DNA of 64,000 nucleotides from Quercus robur (Eukaryota > Streptophyta > Magnoliopsida > Fagales > Fagaceae): the NCBI RefSeq assembly GCF_932294415.1, contig NC_065536.1, positions 7,190,474 to 7,254,473 on the forward strand. The letters run 5' to 3'. Both the position numbers and the translations under genes were made by a program. Under the pieces are notes generated by a model, which was not told the origin of the DNA, searched no databases, and saw only the letters and a list, made by a program, of their open reading frames with translations. Of the stretch, positions 31,782 to 43,959 are shown piece by piece (within the stretch, counting starts at the first letter, position 1; every line of letters begins with the position of its first letter).

Positions 31782-32081
31782 GAATGCTTTCTACTTAAAA
31801 AATTACTAAACAATTTTTTGTTAGTGCTTGTTTAGGTGTTTATTATTTCCCATTAACCTTATAAAAAATTTTAGTTTATTTTTTTTTAAATTAATATTTA
31901 TTCATATATTTTTTAGTCAACTCTCCATGCAATAGATGACATTTGGTTAGTTCACAAAGTAATATATCCATCAGGATAAAAACAATAGAAGTCAAGGATT
32001 GAAAAATAATGAAATAAAATCTGCATGGAGTCAAAGTGTTGCAACGAGTCAGGAAGGACCAAATTCTTTATATATATGAGT
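30936..32081. other. Intergenic DNA with TTGCAAT-rich patch and (TA)n
   Basis: At about 31170-31480 the words attgcaa/ttgcaat recur at least ten times at irregular spacing in otherwise AT-rich DNA. A (TA)n run lies at 31757-31782. No coding potential is evident. Confidence 0.6.
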
Positions 32082-32231
32082 AATTCTTAGGTACTCCTGG
32101 AGTACGGAGAATGGTGCTCTCTCCTCTCACATTCATGGTGGGATCCGTTCATTAAATTCATAGTAAGGTCCACCATGAATGTGAAAGGAAGGAGCATCAT
32201 TTCACTATACTCTGGGACTACCTAAGAATTT
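32082..32231. mobile_element. Foldback MITE beside the pectinesterase gene
   Basis: Nearly the whole 150 bp is one hairpin. AATTCTTAGGTACTCC at the left pairs with GGACTACCTAAGAATT at the right, and the interior cacattcatggtggga pairs with gtccaccatgaatgtg. It lies about 90 bp past the pectinesterase stop codon, between TA-rich flanks. Confidence 0.75.
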
Positions 32232-32234
32232 TCC

Positions 32235-32266
<32 letters not shown>

Positions 32267-32321
32267 GATATATATATATAATTTCTTTAATTGATATTTT
32301 CCTTTTCAATGCATACAATAT

Positions 32322-33493
32322 TTAATTTATAAAACCACCAACAAAAGGAACTCCCACACTTGGCAGCCATTGGGTACCATTAATAAAATTTTCAACAGTA
32401 AAATGTTTAATCTCTTCAGAATTTTTGGCAATATGATACCCGGGCCATTTAACTCTTCCTGTTGTATTGGCTCCTGGGCCCCAATTAGCATACTCCACGT
32501 GATGCAAAGTGGATAAGCTTTTCTTGTCATTGTTCGGAAGCCATCCTTCAGGGTCAACCAATTTGTCTAGAAAACATTCCATGACAATGGTTTGTGAATA
32601 ACTATACCACGGCCTGCCTAGAAATGTTTTGATTTGTGGGTAAGGTTGAAGATCTTTGTCAGCCTTAATGGAACAATTGTGTAATACTATTCCTGTATCT
32701 TCCACTTGTCCTCGACCTTGAGCTGTGATCATATTCACAGTGCCTTCCGTACGCTTCCTCACGTAAATGTCACAATTCTGTAAGACAACTCGTGAATTCC
32801 CAAATATGAAATCTACTGTGCCATAAACTTCACATTCTCGGAAGAAATGAATACCATATGCTGTCAGTAACGTATCTTGGTATCCTTGTATGGAGCATTG
32901 GTAAATTGCAATTCGGTCACCGGCTACTCTCAAAGCCACAGCTTGGCCACCATCAGGTCCAGCATTGTTCACAAATCTAATACCTTTAACAAACACATCA
33001 TTGGCGCTAATATCTAAATGAAGAAATATAAATGAAATAATCAGTATGTGTTAAAAAAATAAATAAACAACAACAACAACTACATGTGTTAATAGATATT
33101 TACAACATTACATGCAAAGTTAAATAAAAAAAAAAATTACGACTAATATGAGAATAAAACCTTACCTACTGTAGCTGATCCTGAAGTTCCATAACCTTGT
33201 TTTGCAGTTTTGTTAAATTGAACAATAGTCTTTTCCATGCCTTCTCCAATTAAAACTAAGTTAGACATGTTTTGAGCTATGTAAACCGCTTCATTATATG
33301 TCCCTTGTTTGATTAAAATAACATATGGACTGTTACGGCCTATTGGAATCTTTGATATGGCTTCGTTAATGGTGTTGAAGTTGCCACTGCCATCAATGGC
33401 AACTGTGACATTGGGCTTGTAAGATTGAACATTGACACATGAAATGATCAATAGAGTTAAAAAGAGAGGTAGACGAACAATATGTATTGCCAT
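32322..33493 (-). CDS. Pectinesterase (pectin methylesterase), secreted, without pro-region
   Basis: Removes methyl esters from cell-wall homogalacturonan, releasing methanol. Exon 1 is 33493-33166 and exon 2 is 33013-32322. The intron has minus-strand GTAAGG and ATTTAG borders, phase 1. The product is 339 residues. Residues 1-24 form a signal peptide ending near VQS. The catalytic beta-helix carries GTYNE (64-68), QAVALR with Q133, GYQDTL with Q155 and D156, DFIFGN with D177, and LGRPW with R243 and W245. All expected active-site residues are present. There is no N-terminal inhibitor (PMEI) domain, so it belongs to the short class. Some short plant pectinesterases are pollen-specific; that assignment here is only inference. 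A truncated relative lies at 30720. Confidence 0.93.
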
Positions 33494-33638
33494 TGAGTCA
33501 GAAGAAAATAAGCTAGAACCTTCTCTCTTTTTTTTTTGGATACAAAGAGGGGGGAGCTAAAACTAGGAATCAAAAACACAAACTAGAGCTTAAACAAACA
33601 AACAAGTACTGATTGCAAGTATGAAATGCAAGTGCTCT

Positions 33639-33646
33639 ATTTATAA
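33639..33646 (-). promoter_or_regulatory. TATA box of the pectinesterase gene
   Basis: Minus-strand TATAAATA lies about 146 bp upstream of the ATG, implying a leader of roughly 115 nt. The same box and spacing are preserved in the truncated copy at 30922-30929. Confidence 0.65.
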
Positions 33647-33659
33647 CCTAATATATAGT

Positions 33660-35517
33660 TGTACCATAATTTAAATTTAACCATGGTACAACTTATTAGT
33701 TGTTGTAAATAACCTACTAACCAATTCCTCGGTGTAGATGGCTTATTTCATTTGTTTTGCAATTTAGCTTAGTGGTTTATATGGTGCTAGCAGTTTGAGT
33801 TGGTTTTGCTGTGGTTCATATTGGCAGTGGAGAGTGTGAATTCTTAGCCATGGGTGGACACAATTGTGGGTGCTTTGAGGTATTGTGTTGTCGGGGATGG
33901 TTTATTTTTAGTGCACATGTATGTGTACGTTGTGCAACATTTAGCACGAAAATGAGAAATCATATTAGAGAAATATGCAACTATTAAGCATTGACTTTGT
34001 CAATTTTCATACACTAAAAATAACTTATAAGAGTTGTCATTACGAAAAGCTACTTGAAAACCATAAATTGAATGTGATAAATGATTAGCACCACTTCATC
34101 AATTATACAAAACAAAATGAATGTAATGGTCATAGGTATGTGACCCGGTCTACCGATTCTTAAAAATCAACCAATAAAAATAATGTAAATGCATTTATGA
34201 ATGCACCCAAATTGAACATTGCCACATCTTCACTTAAAATTGATTAAAATTTCTAGAAATATCATTGCTTGAGTGGATCCAATAGTTGCAAATTTGCAAT
34301 TATTTTCAGCAAATATCAAGTTGTCAACATGCTTAAGAATAATTTTAGGTTAAATTCACATCTCTCTTTAATACCTGGAAAAATTACAGTCTTATAAAGT
34401 CTTTTAAAACAGAATGGATAAATGGATAGACTAAGTGATTAACACATTAATGCACAAGGGTCATGAGTGAGATTTAAATGAAAATGCAAAACTTTTTAAC
34501 ATGAATTTATCAAAATTTAATTGTTTTATTTCTATCTTCATTATGTGAAATAGATATGTTTGTCTATGTTAGTGTGCAAATATGTTAGTAACTCGGTATG
34601 CCTTACATTATGAGATTTGTTGAGAGCCATATGGCATAAATTTATGCAATTGTATCGCAAAAACTTTTGTAACAATTTGAGATAAATTTAATTATAGAAA
34701 AAGTTTTATGATTTCTTTTGAAATTGCAGCCATCGAAAACAATATTTATAGGGCTAAATGGTAGATTATTTTGAAGAAGGAAAGAAAGAAAAAGAGAGGA
34801 CTTTTTAGTTTTACACTTTCAAAGGCTCGTGGGATATAGAATTATAAACAAATTAAACAATAAAGAAATTAAAATGTTTTTTCTTTTCCAAAAACAATAA
34901 GCCCGCCTACCATTATTATCTGCCTACTCCTTTCCTTTCAAGACTGTCTTGTTGTGAAGTCTAAACTATTGGACTCTACAAATTCTCTCATTGTTTATTT
35001 CTATCAATTTAGAAGGATATTTTGATTATTTTAGGGATTTTTGAATTATTTTTTGTGTTTTTTAGGTTTCAACTTACAATATTTTGTTAATTTTGAAGGT
35101 TTCAATGATGTTAATTTGAAGGTTTTGAGAATATTATTAGGATGGACATTTTAAAAAATTTTGAAATATTTCTATCATTTTTAAGATTTAGATTTTCTTG
35201 AGACTAAAAACGGAAGAAAGTTTTTTTTTTTTATTTTATTTATTTTTTTTAACACCTTAAAACAAGGCCCAAAACAAAAATTAAATAAAAACATGAAATT
35301 TTCCAACCAAATCAACGTATCCATGGAGATTTGGTACCAAGGTCTATTATTTTCATTTTTATTTTTTGACCCTATATACCCCACTCCTTCAAAGTGTTTT
35401 TGGGTTTGTGGATGCGCTTTGATTTATCATGGACCAATAGGGTTTGGTTTTAACAAGAGGATCTATTGAAATTTTAGTGGGAATAGGTAATCTTAAGAAT
35501 ACATTAATTTTTATACA
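33660..35517. other. AT-rich intergenic DNA
   Basis: Upstream region of the pectinesterase gene. I see no gene, LTR or TIR pair in it. Confidence 0.5.
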
Positions 35518-36362
35518 GCTTCAGTTGCCTATAGGTCAAAGAAGCATAATTGCGTAAGTGACCATTGAACCTTACAACGCCTCACTTCCCTGCTATTGCA
35601 GGAACGGTGCCAGGGATAGCTTGCACATCTTCCCTAGTGGTATCTGGTATTAATGCTATAAGACAAGAAGGCAATGGTTATTCAAAGATGCTATAGGATT
35701 CATATAGGTAGGGGAAGGAGGAACCTTCCTGTTTCCTTGCTGCAAACTTTGGGCGTGTTTGGTGCTTAGGACGGTCAGCTCCATACAATTAAACTAGGTA
35801 AATGGTTCTGCTCGAAAATCTTGTGACATGACTGTTTGCTTAACACAAGCTTTTCGAAGGCTCCATATGCCTAACCGGTGGTGAGATCAGAGTGGCAACA
35901 GCCCTCACTCCTTAAAGAGAGGGGGTAAGGTTTACCTTACCATAAAGGGGTAGTTAATACAAGAAACTTCATAGTAGTAGTAGTACTCCTTAAAAAGAGT
36001 TCCATGAAAGCCCTATTCTCAATAGATGAAAAGGCTAAGAGAGAACTGTAGTAAGGTATTAGAGTCCTATAGCTATTCCTATCATTGCTATTCCTATTAC
36101 AGCTATTGTTAGACTAGTACAGCTAGCTCATAACTTATAGTAGGGACTGTTACCCCCCTAAGTCCCCCCTTAAGGGGATTGAGAGCAATTGAGCTCCTTA
36201 GTTTACTAATAGTTTGATTAAGGAGTGAAGCTCCTAAGTCTTTACTGGCTTGCTTTGCTTCGCTTATCCATTTGAGAGCGTTTATTTCTCATATCATGAG
36301 TCACTGCACTCCCTTGCAAGCCTATTCATTGGAGTTAAAACGTTGGTTCCTACCTTTAATAC
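35518..36362. other. Higher-GC non-coding patch, possibly organelle-derived
   Basis: Unlike its surroundings it lacks long A/T runs and has many GC-balanced stretches (ggtgccagggatagcttgc, gagagggggtaaggtttacc, cttgctttgcttcgctt). It resumes after the copia element (41231-41360). A 43-bp sequence (gcctataggtcaaagaagca, taattgcgtaagtgaccatt) occurs at both outer ends (35530 and 41318). The texture resembles plant mitochondrial intergenic DNA, but I cannot confirm an origin. No ORF is convincing. Confidence 0.35.
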
Positions 36363-36367
36363 ATTTA

Positions 36368-36655
36368 TGATAACAACAAAGATTCAAGACCACAGCTGGC
36401 ACCCTTAGTTTCTGTAGACCAGCAAGGATAGCGTGATCTCCTCCCACAACTGGCACCCTTAGTTTCTGCAGACCAGCAAGGATAGGCGTGATCTCCTCCA
36501 TATTTTCTTTATTCTTTCCTAATATATATCTAATTACATTTACATCAGTTATGTTGTACAGATCCCACCTTGTAATATTTTATCTATAATCTATATAAGT
36601 AAATACAAGAAATCTCTCTATCTCAACCGTGAGACAGAGTTCTCAAAATTCTTTA
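36368..36655 (+). repeat. 5' LTR of the copia element
   Basis: Starts TGATAACAAC and ends AATTCTTTA. It contains an internal 54-bp tandem duplication (cacagctggcacccttagtt, repeated from 36391 and 36445). Confidence 0.9.
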
Positions 36656-36668
36656 TGGTATCAGAGCC
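36656..36668 (+). promoter_or_regulatory. tRNA-Met primer binding site of the copia element
   Basis: TGGTATCAGAGCC immediately follows the LTR. This is the standard initiator-Met primer site of plant copia elements. Confidence 0.95.
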
Positions 36669-36708
36669 ACTGGTGAGATAGAGAGATTTCCTTCTTCCTT
36701 TTTCAATC

Positions 36709-39700
36709 ATGTCATCCTCATCAAATTCATCTCAAGTTGATGAGTACCCTTATCCAGTGACACAAAATGTTGCTAATTTTGTATCACTCCGTCTCTCTTC
36801 CACAAACTTCCTTCTTTGGAAAACACAAATGCTAAACATCCTTGAGAGTTATGATCTTCAAGGATTTATTATAGGTGAAACTAAACCACCATCACAGTTT
36901 ATCATGGACGCTGAGTCCAATCCACATCCAAACCCTGCATTTGTGAAGTGGCGAAAATCTGACCGTCTGGTCAAAGGATGGTTAACAGCCACTCTATCTG
37001 AAGAAGTCCTTGGCATTGTTGTCGGTCTCAACACTTCAGTTGAGGTCTGGAATGCACTTGTACATGCCTTTGCACGAGTTTCATCTGATCGTAGCCTTGC
37101 ACTAAAGCAGCGGCTCACTTCTATGACTCGGGGTACTGATACTTTGGTTGTGTATTTACGCCGATTCAAAGCTGTCTGTGATGATCTTGCTGCCATTGGC
37201 AAACCAGTTACGGATCAAAAGAAGTCATGGTGGCTTCTAAATGGACTTGGCAAGGAATATGCAATGTTCACCACCACTATGCTTCGCCCTCCCGTTCTAC
37301 CATATTCAGAAATAGTTACTCTCCTAGAGAGTTATGTTGAACGGTATAATCTTGATGCACAACCAGCTCCTCAAATAGTCTTCTATGGCCAACGCAGCAG
37401 CAAGAACAGAAAAAATAATGGAGGGCAAGTATCATTCAATTCCAAAGGACATGGCTTTGCTCAAGGTCACCAAACTACTCCTAAGACTTTTAATTCCTCA
37501 CAGTCCCATAACCAGCCAGTTGGTAGTAAGGATGAGGTTCCTATTTGTCAAATCTGTAACAAACGGAATCATACAGCGCTTAAGTGCTTTAATCGATTCA
37601 ACCATTCATTCTCTCCAAATGATATCCCAAAAGCACTTGCAGCTATAAAGATTGCTGATAGTCAAGATTCTGAATGGTTCCCAGATACTGGAGCAACAGA
37701 TCATATCACAGACGATCCAGGTAATCTTGATTCTTTAACTCCCTATCATGGATCTGATGGTGTAATGGTTGGAAATGGACAAACTTTGCCCATTACTCAT
37801 ATTGGTCAAGCAACTATTGGTACTGGTGTTTCTTCTATCAAATTAAATGATGTTCTATTGGTCCTTGATATAAAGAAAAATCTACTCTTTGTTAGCAAGC
37901 TTACAACTGATTTTCCTTTCACTTTTGAATTTGATGGTCTTGGTTTTGTGATAAAGGACATGACAACCAACCAAATAGTAGCGAAAGTGTGTAAACGAGA
38001 TGGACTGTATGCTCTTGATGGAGGTGGACCATTTGCTGTTGATGGAGATCCAAAGGCCTTTTTCTCTTACAGATTTCAACAGGCTAATAATGATTGTTGG
38101 CATCACCGACTTGTCCATCCACACCAACGAGTTATAAATCATTTACATTCAAGCAATCTTATTTCTTTTAATTCAAAGTCCAAGTCTTTCAAAGTTTGCA
38201 CTAGTTGTCAGATGGGAAAATCTTGTAGGCTGCCTTTCTTGCCTGTTGAAAATGAAATAAAGATTCCATTCTTCAAAATTCATTGTGATTTATGGGGACC
38301 AGCCCCAGTAAAATCAAGGGAACATTTTCATTTTTTTGCAATCTTTGTTGATGATTATACACACTTCACATGGTTTTTTCCTTTACACAAGAAGTCAGAT
38401 TTATTTGCTTCTTTTGAACAATTTTACAGATATGTAAAATGTCAGTTTGATGCTAAAATTTGTGTTTTCCAAAGTGATGAAGGGGGAGAATTTGCATCCA
38501 ATGAGTTTAGGCAGAATTTAATCAACTTAGGCATTCACCATCAATCTGCCTATCCCAAAACACCAGAACAAAATGGGAAAGCTGAGCGAAAGCATCGTAA
38601 TATCACAGAATTGGGCCTAACCATGATGTTTCATGCTTGGCTTCCACCTCGATTTTGGGTGGATTGCTTTTCAACAGCTGTTTTTCTAATTAATCGGTTG
38701 TCATCTCAACACCTTGGAATGCAATCTCCATTCTTTCGACTTTATGGAAAGCATCCTGATTACTCTACTTTCCGTGTGTTGGGTTCCAAATGTTTTCCTT
38801 ATCTTGGTGATTATCGAACTAACAAATTGCAGCCAAAATCTCTTCCTTGTGTGTTTATTGGTTACAGCACAAAGCATAAAGGCTATAAATGTCTATATCC
38901 ACCAACTGGACGTATGTATATCTCTTGACATGTTGTGTTTGATGAAGCAGTCCTGCCTTATAGTGAGCCCACTAAACTCTATGACAAAGATTCAATTGAG
39001 GGGGAGATGTGCACCTTTTCAGATTGGGAGCTAAATACCCCTATTGCATCTTCAGATAGTAATTCTCCAACTAGCAAATCTACATTACCATCTTTGTCTG
39101 CACTAGCACCGCCAACTCTCTCAAAGCCTTCAGTTTCAAATTCCATCATGGAGCCCACACTTGAGTCATTTGCCTCACCTTTCTCATCTGGGGCTAACTC
39201 TTCTCCAAGCTTATCTAATGTTGCTCAAGTCTCCAACCCATCAGAGGTTATTATGGAGTCCACTTCTCAAGATGTGCCCCCTCCTTCTGCTTCATCACCT
39301 ACCCCTATTGCATCAAACAACCATACTATGGTCACTCGGTCAAAGGCTGGAATCATTCGGCCTAATCCAAAATATCATGGTTTTCATGTTGCACGGGCTT
39401 CACTTGACATCCCACAAGAACCACGATCCATCACAGCTGCAAAACGCCATCCCGGTTGGGCTACTGCCATGGATGAGGAACTTGCTGCCCTTGCAACCAA
39501 CCACACTTGGACTATTGTTCCTTATCGACCTAATATGAACGTGGTGGGTTGCAAGTGGGTTTACAAAGCTAAGCTTAATCCCGATGGCTCTCTTCAACGT
39601 CTCAAGGCTCGTTTAGTAGCCAAGGGCTTCAACCAAGTAGATGGTGTTAATTTTTCAGAAACCTTCTCCCCAGTTGTCAAACCTGCAAGTATTCGACTCA

Positions 39701-40943
39701 CTCTTACAATTGCTGTTGTTAAAGGCTGGGAAATACATCAACTTGATGTCAAGAATGCATTTCTTTGTGGGCATCTCTCTCAACCTGTGTATATGCAACA
39801 ACCACCTGGATATGTTGATTTGAAGCTTCCAACACATGTTTGCCAGCTAAGTTGTGCTTTATATGGTCTTAAACAAGCTCCTAGAGCTTGGTTTGATAGA
39901 CTTAGTGAATTTCTTCTTGCTCTTGGGTTCTATTGCAGCACAACCGACCCAAGCTTGTTCATTTGTCACTCCCAAGGTGGTATCCTTATTTTACTTCTCT
40001 ACGTAGATGACATGGTGGTCACTGGTGATGATCCATCTCGAATCACATGGCTTATCTCTCAACTAGCACGTGAGTTCTCCATTAAAGACCTTGGCTTTCT
40101 TCATCATTTTCTTGGTATTGAAGTCCATCGAATCCCCACAGGTCTCTTTCTCTCTTAACACCACTATGCACTAGATCTCTTAGAGCGTGCCTCAATGAGT
40201 TCTTGTAAACCAATCTCCACACCCATGCCATCCAAAGTTCAACATTTGCCAAACTGTAATGAATTGTAGGAGCATTGTTGGTGGTCTTCAGTATCTCACA
40301 TTCACAAGACTTGACATTTCCTATAGTGTTAACTTTGTATGTCAATTCATGCATGCTCCTACCTTGGCCCATTACAAGCTTGTTAAACGTATCTTGTGTT
40401 ATGTTTATGGTACTACTCACCTTGGTATGCGCATTTTAGCCTCTAGCACCCTTGATCTTTATGCATTTTCTGATGCAGATTAGGTAGGTTGCCCTACTAG
40501 TCGTCACTCTACAATTGGTTTTTGCACTTTCCTTGGTGGTAACTGTATATCTTGGAGTGCTAAGAAACAATCAATAGTTGCTAGGTCCAGTGCTGAAGCC
40601 GAGTACCGCTCCATGGCATCTATTGCAGCTGAACTCACATGGCTTTCCTTTCTCTTGTGAGACCTTGGCATACCTTTCTCTTGCCCTCCAATTTTGCATT
40701 GTGATAACCTAAGTGCCTTGCACATGACAATCAATCCAGTCTTTCATGGTCGTACCAAACATATTGAATTGGACTATCACTATGTTCCTGAAAAGGTTGC
40801 TCTTGGCTCTCTTGAAACACGCTTTGTATCCTCTACCAATCAGCTCGTTGACATTTTCACAAAGCCACTATCCAAGCTTCCATTCTTGGCATTACGGATC
40901 AAACTTGGCCTCTGTCCTGATCCATGGCCTAGTTTGAGGGGGA
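36709..40943 (+). pseudogene. Copia gag-pol, interrupted by stops
   Basis: Gag (UBN2-like, about residues 20-230) is followed by a CCHC knuckle (CQICNKRNHTALKC, about 279-292), protease with DTGAT near 326, the GAG-pre-integrase segment (CWHHRL), integrase (CDLWGP, FQSDEGGEF, PEQNGKAERKHRN), reverse transcriptase (WVYKAKLNPDGSLQRLKARL, QLDVKNAFLCG, catalytic YVDDM near 1100) and RNase H (SRHSTIGF, RSSAEAEYRSM, HIELDYHYV). The frame is open from 36709 to a TGA at 38926-38928, then open in the same frame to a TAA at about 40156. A frameshift near 40250 and stops at about 40480 (TAG) and 40658 (TGA) follow. At least three stops sit where the family has Arg, Gln or Trp. It is not autonomous. Confidence 0.93.
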
Positions 40944-40944
40944 G
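40934..40944 (+). promoter_or_regulatory. Polypurine tract of the copia element
   Basis: TTGAGGGGGAG directly precedes the 3' LTR. Confidence 0.9.
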
Positions 40945-41225
40945 TGATAACAACAAAGATTCAAGACCACAGCTGGCACCCTTAGTTTCTGCAGGCCAGC
41001 AAGGATAGCGTGATCTCCTCCCACAGCTGGCACCCTTAGTTTTTGCAGACCAACAAGGATAGGCGTGATCTCCTCCATATTTTCTTTATTCTTTCCTAAT
41101 ATATCTCTAATTACATTTACATCAGTTATGTTGTACAAATCCCACCTTGTAACATTTTATCTATATAAGTAAATACAAGAAATCTCTCTATCTCAACCGT
41201 GAGACAGAGTTCTCAAAATTCTTTA
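40945..41225 (+). repeat. 3' LTR of the copia element
   Basis: 281 bp, with the same 54-bp internal duplication as the 5' LTR. It lacks about 8 bp (ctataatc region) and has several substitutions, so the insertion is older than element B. Confidence 0.92.
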
Positions 41226-41230
41226 ATTTA

Positions 41231-41360
41231 TTCATCTTAGTGTAGTTCCTTGGGGCACATCCCCCGGGGACCCTCTGGTTACATACCCTGCCTGTCTTAT
41301 CGCACTAACAACCTCAACTGCCTATAGGTCAAAGAAGTATAATTGCATAAGTGACCATTG
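41231..41360. other. Right half of the higher-GC patch
   Basis: Continues the 35518-36362 patch on the other side of the copia insertion and ends with the second copy of its 43-bp direct repeat. Confidence 0.35.
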
Positions 41361-41389
41361 TAAAAATACAATAAGCCTGAATATGCATT

Positions 41390-41580
41390 TCAAGAAGCAA
41401 GGGAAACAGGGGAGTTTGGGGGGAGTTTTCTTATTACTTTCTCTTGTCCTATTATCGGGGAACAAGCTTAGCTTGCTTGGGTTCCTGTTTTCAAGTTGTA
41501 TACGTGACTTTACTTCATTTTAATAAAATTCTATCGATTATCTCAAAAAAAAGAAAAAAAAAAGAAAAAAAAAAAAGAGA
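41390..41580 (+). mobile_element. Possible LINE 3' end with A-rich tail
   Basis: Non-coding sequence ending ttttaataaaattctatcga then an A-rich tail (41545-41580), the usual look of plant LINE 3' ends. No coding part was seen. Confidence 0.4.
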
Positions 41581-41737
41581 AAGGCTTTCTATTGTAAATA
41601 TTTTGAATTTAACAGAGAATTATGACTATGTGCATATAAACATTAAATTAGTTAAGTACTTGATTTTGTAGTTTAATTAATTGATTTTGCTCAGCTAAAA
41701 AAATTATTTAATGTAGTTTAGTGGGAATATCATAATT

Positions 41738-42474
41738 CATCCTGTGGGGACTATGGCCCAAAGTAACGAGTTGGGCCTTGGGCCCATCTGAGGAGACAAC
41801 GTGGCTTAAGCGATTCATGTTAAGCCTATCACTTGAAATAAAGAAAAAATGTTCGAGGAGGAATTTATCCTCGGACACTGAAAGTCCGGAGCGGAAGTAC
41901 GTTCAAGCCATTGAAGCCCATCCCCTAAATACGTGAAAAGGAAGGAAACACAAAATATCTAAGAAAAAGCTGCCACCACCACATTGAATGCACTACAACT
42001 ACTTTCCTGGCCGCATTAATGTGGAGAAGACCCCTGAACAGTGTTACCTTAGCTACCACAACTCACAAAGGACTGAAGGAGGTGTCTGATGGGATGGGTG
42101 CTCAAGTGGGAGCTTGGATGATCAACAAGTGTAAAGCCCAGATGATAAGAAAATGCCTATATAATGTATAGAAACCCCCATAAGGGAGGGGGGAGAAAAA
42201 AAGATGGCAGAATACTGTGGCATGCAAAGGAACCCTAATGTACTAGTCTGTATACATAAATTAATTCTTGAATCTTCTCGGACCGTGAGATTTTTCAACG
42301 TAATGGCCTTTGTTCTTGTACATGTGTACCTTTATCCCATGTAAAGCCTCTGTCTAACTTATCTAAACCCAGTTCTTTAACCCATACTCTACAAAATTCA
42401 TTGTGTTAGGCTTTTTTGGATCAAGACTTCACAAGATAGGGGTTTGGGTTCTAAAATTGTGACCCTACACATCC
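41738..42474 (+). mobile_element. Solo LTR of the element A family, CATCC duplication
   Basis: The 727-bp LTR (41743-42469) starts TGTGGGGACT and ends GTGACCCTACA, flanked by CATCC at 41738-41742 and 42470-42474. It matches the element A LTR in opposite orientation (ctggccgcattaatgtgg, gttcgaggagg, atcctcggacac). Confidence 0.92.
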
Positions 42475-42539
42475 TATACTTTTTTAGAAAAAGTATCTAT
42501 ATTATTATTTAAGGGATTTCCCCTGTTTGGATTCCTCAT

Positions 42540-43959
42540 TTTTTTTTTTTTTTTTATGCCTAAAATACTCTTATCATACCCACTTACAAGTTTTCAACTA
42601 ATGGGGATAAATATGTAAATTAAAACTCATACACTTTAAGATCCACAAACTCATGCACGTACACTTTGCCAGTTTCTATCTCACTTTCTATCTCTCATTC
42701 TTCTTCAAATTGAAGACATTTAGTTTAGCTCTACATTCTCCTTTCTTTTTCTTCAAATTGAAGACATTTACTGTCAAAGGCTCCAACAACTTTTCAGGTT
42801 CTATCTTTTGCAAGTTCCTCTTTATTTTCTTTTCTTTTCTTTTGTTTATCATTGACTTTCTTTGAGTTCTTACCTGCCATGGCTGCCAAGTATTCATAGT
42901 TTGAGGAGTACTTACTTGTGGGTGAATGTGATTAGGGATTCAAGGGTGTTTGACAATGGCTTGTTACCGTGGTTGACTTTGAGATTTCAAATAGGAGGGT
43001 TTGTACTTGAACTGGCTACTTGAACAAGGATATTGGTAAGAGTTCTTTCATTTTGTTTTGGTCTAGAATTAAACACAAACTCTTTTTTGGGTTTTTTTTG
43101 GGAATTTATGTTTTTTTTTTTTAAGGGAATTAAGCTACTTTGTTTGGTTATTTATTTATAGGAATTTACTCTTTTTTTATAGGAATTACGCTTCTCTGAG
43201 CGAAGGCATATCATCAATTATACACCAGTTTTTATTCCAAAGATTGAGTTATAATTGAAAAAGCCTCATTTCGCACACGTGATGATATAAGAAAACATTT
43301 AATGTCTTCAAAAAGGTAAGGAAGTGCTATTGGGTTATCTCTATCTTGGGGTTCTTTCTTACTGGGATTTTGGCTTTGTTTTGGGATTTTGTAGAGAGGT
43401 TTGGCTGTTGTTTTGTGCTAGTGAAAATGGGAAAAAGGTGGGATTTTTCACGTGTTTTCGGTTTTTTTTTTTTTTTTTTGGTTACGTTCCTTTTTGTTTT
43501 GCTAGTTGTATGGTGGCTGGGATTTTCAAGTTGGTAAAGGAGAGAAGGGATTTTTTGTTTTGTGTTAGTGAAGATGTAAAAAGCAGGGATTTTTGGGGTT
43601 CTATTTTGAAGGCTTGCAGTGAGGTTGTATGGGGTTTAGGGGTAGGTGTAGAAAGGAAGATACCTTTTTTACGCTACTTTTTTAAAATGTAATTTACGCT
43701 ACCTTTTTTTATAGAGGGTATTATTATATATTTGATGTATCATGTTAATGGTTATCCAATTTAAACCTCATATGAAGTGGTTGTTATCTAAGAAATTGTT
43801 GTAAAAAAATTTCTTTTGTAACATAAATTATATTTATCATTTGTATAATTCTATGTAAAATTCAATTTACATTTTTTTTATAATTATTAATTTACTGCTC
43901 CATAAAAAATGTTACGTACCCTTTCTCAGTTTTAAGGGTAGTTGATATCTTTGAAATCT
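42540..43959. other. Low-complexity intergenic DNA
   Basis: T-rich stretches, plus a 25-bp segment (ttcttcaaattgaagacatt) occurring twice at about 42700 and 42750. The long open frame at 43324-43692 is Phe/Gly/Trp-rich from poly-T and shows no domain. Confidence 0.5.

Larger units (their letters stand above)
36363..41230 (+). mobile_element. Complete Ty1/copia retrotransposon with decayed pol
   Basis: The body is 36368-41225 (4,858 bp) with ATTTA duplicated at 36363-36367 and 41226-41230. The LTRs (36368-36655, 288 bp; 40945-41225, 281 bp) differ by a small indel and several substitutions. A TGGTATCAGAGCC initiator-tRNA-Met primer site (36656-36668) follows the left LTR, and a TTGAGGGGGAG polypurine tract precedes the right one. 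Short LTRs and compact size suit the Ale/Retrofit-like lineage; that lineage call is inferred. Confidence 0.95.

Noticed and set aside
36656-36668. tRNA gene
   Set aside because: Only the 3' complement of tRNA-Met is present; it is the copia primer binding site.
43324-43692. 122-residue Phe/Trp-rich protein
   Set aside because: Low complexity, generated by T/G-rich DNA. No splice context or domain.
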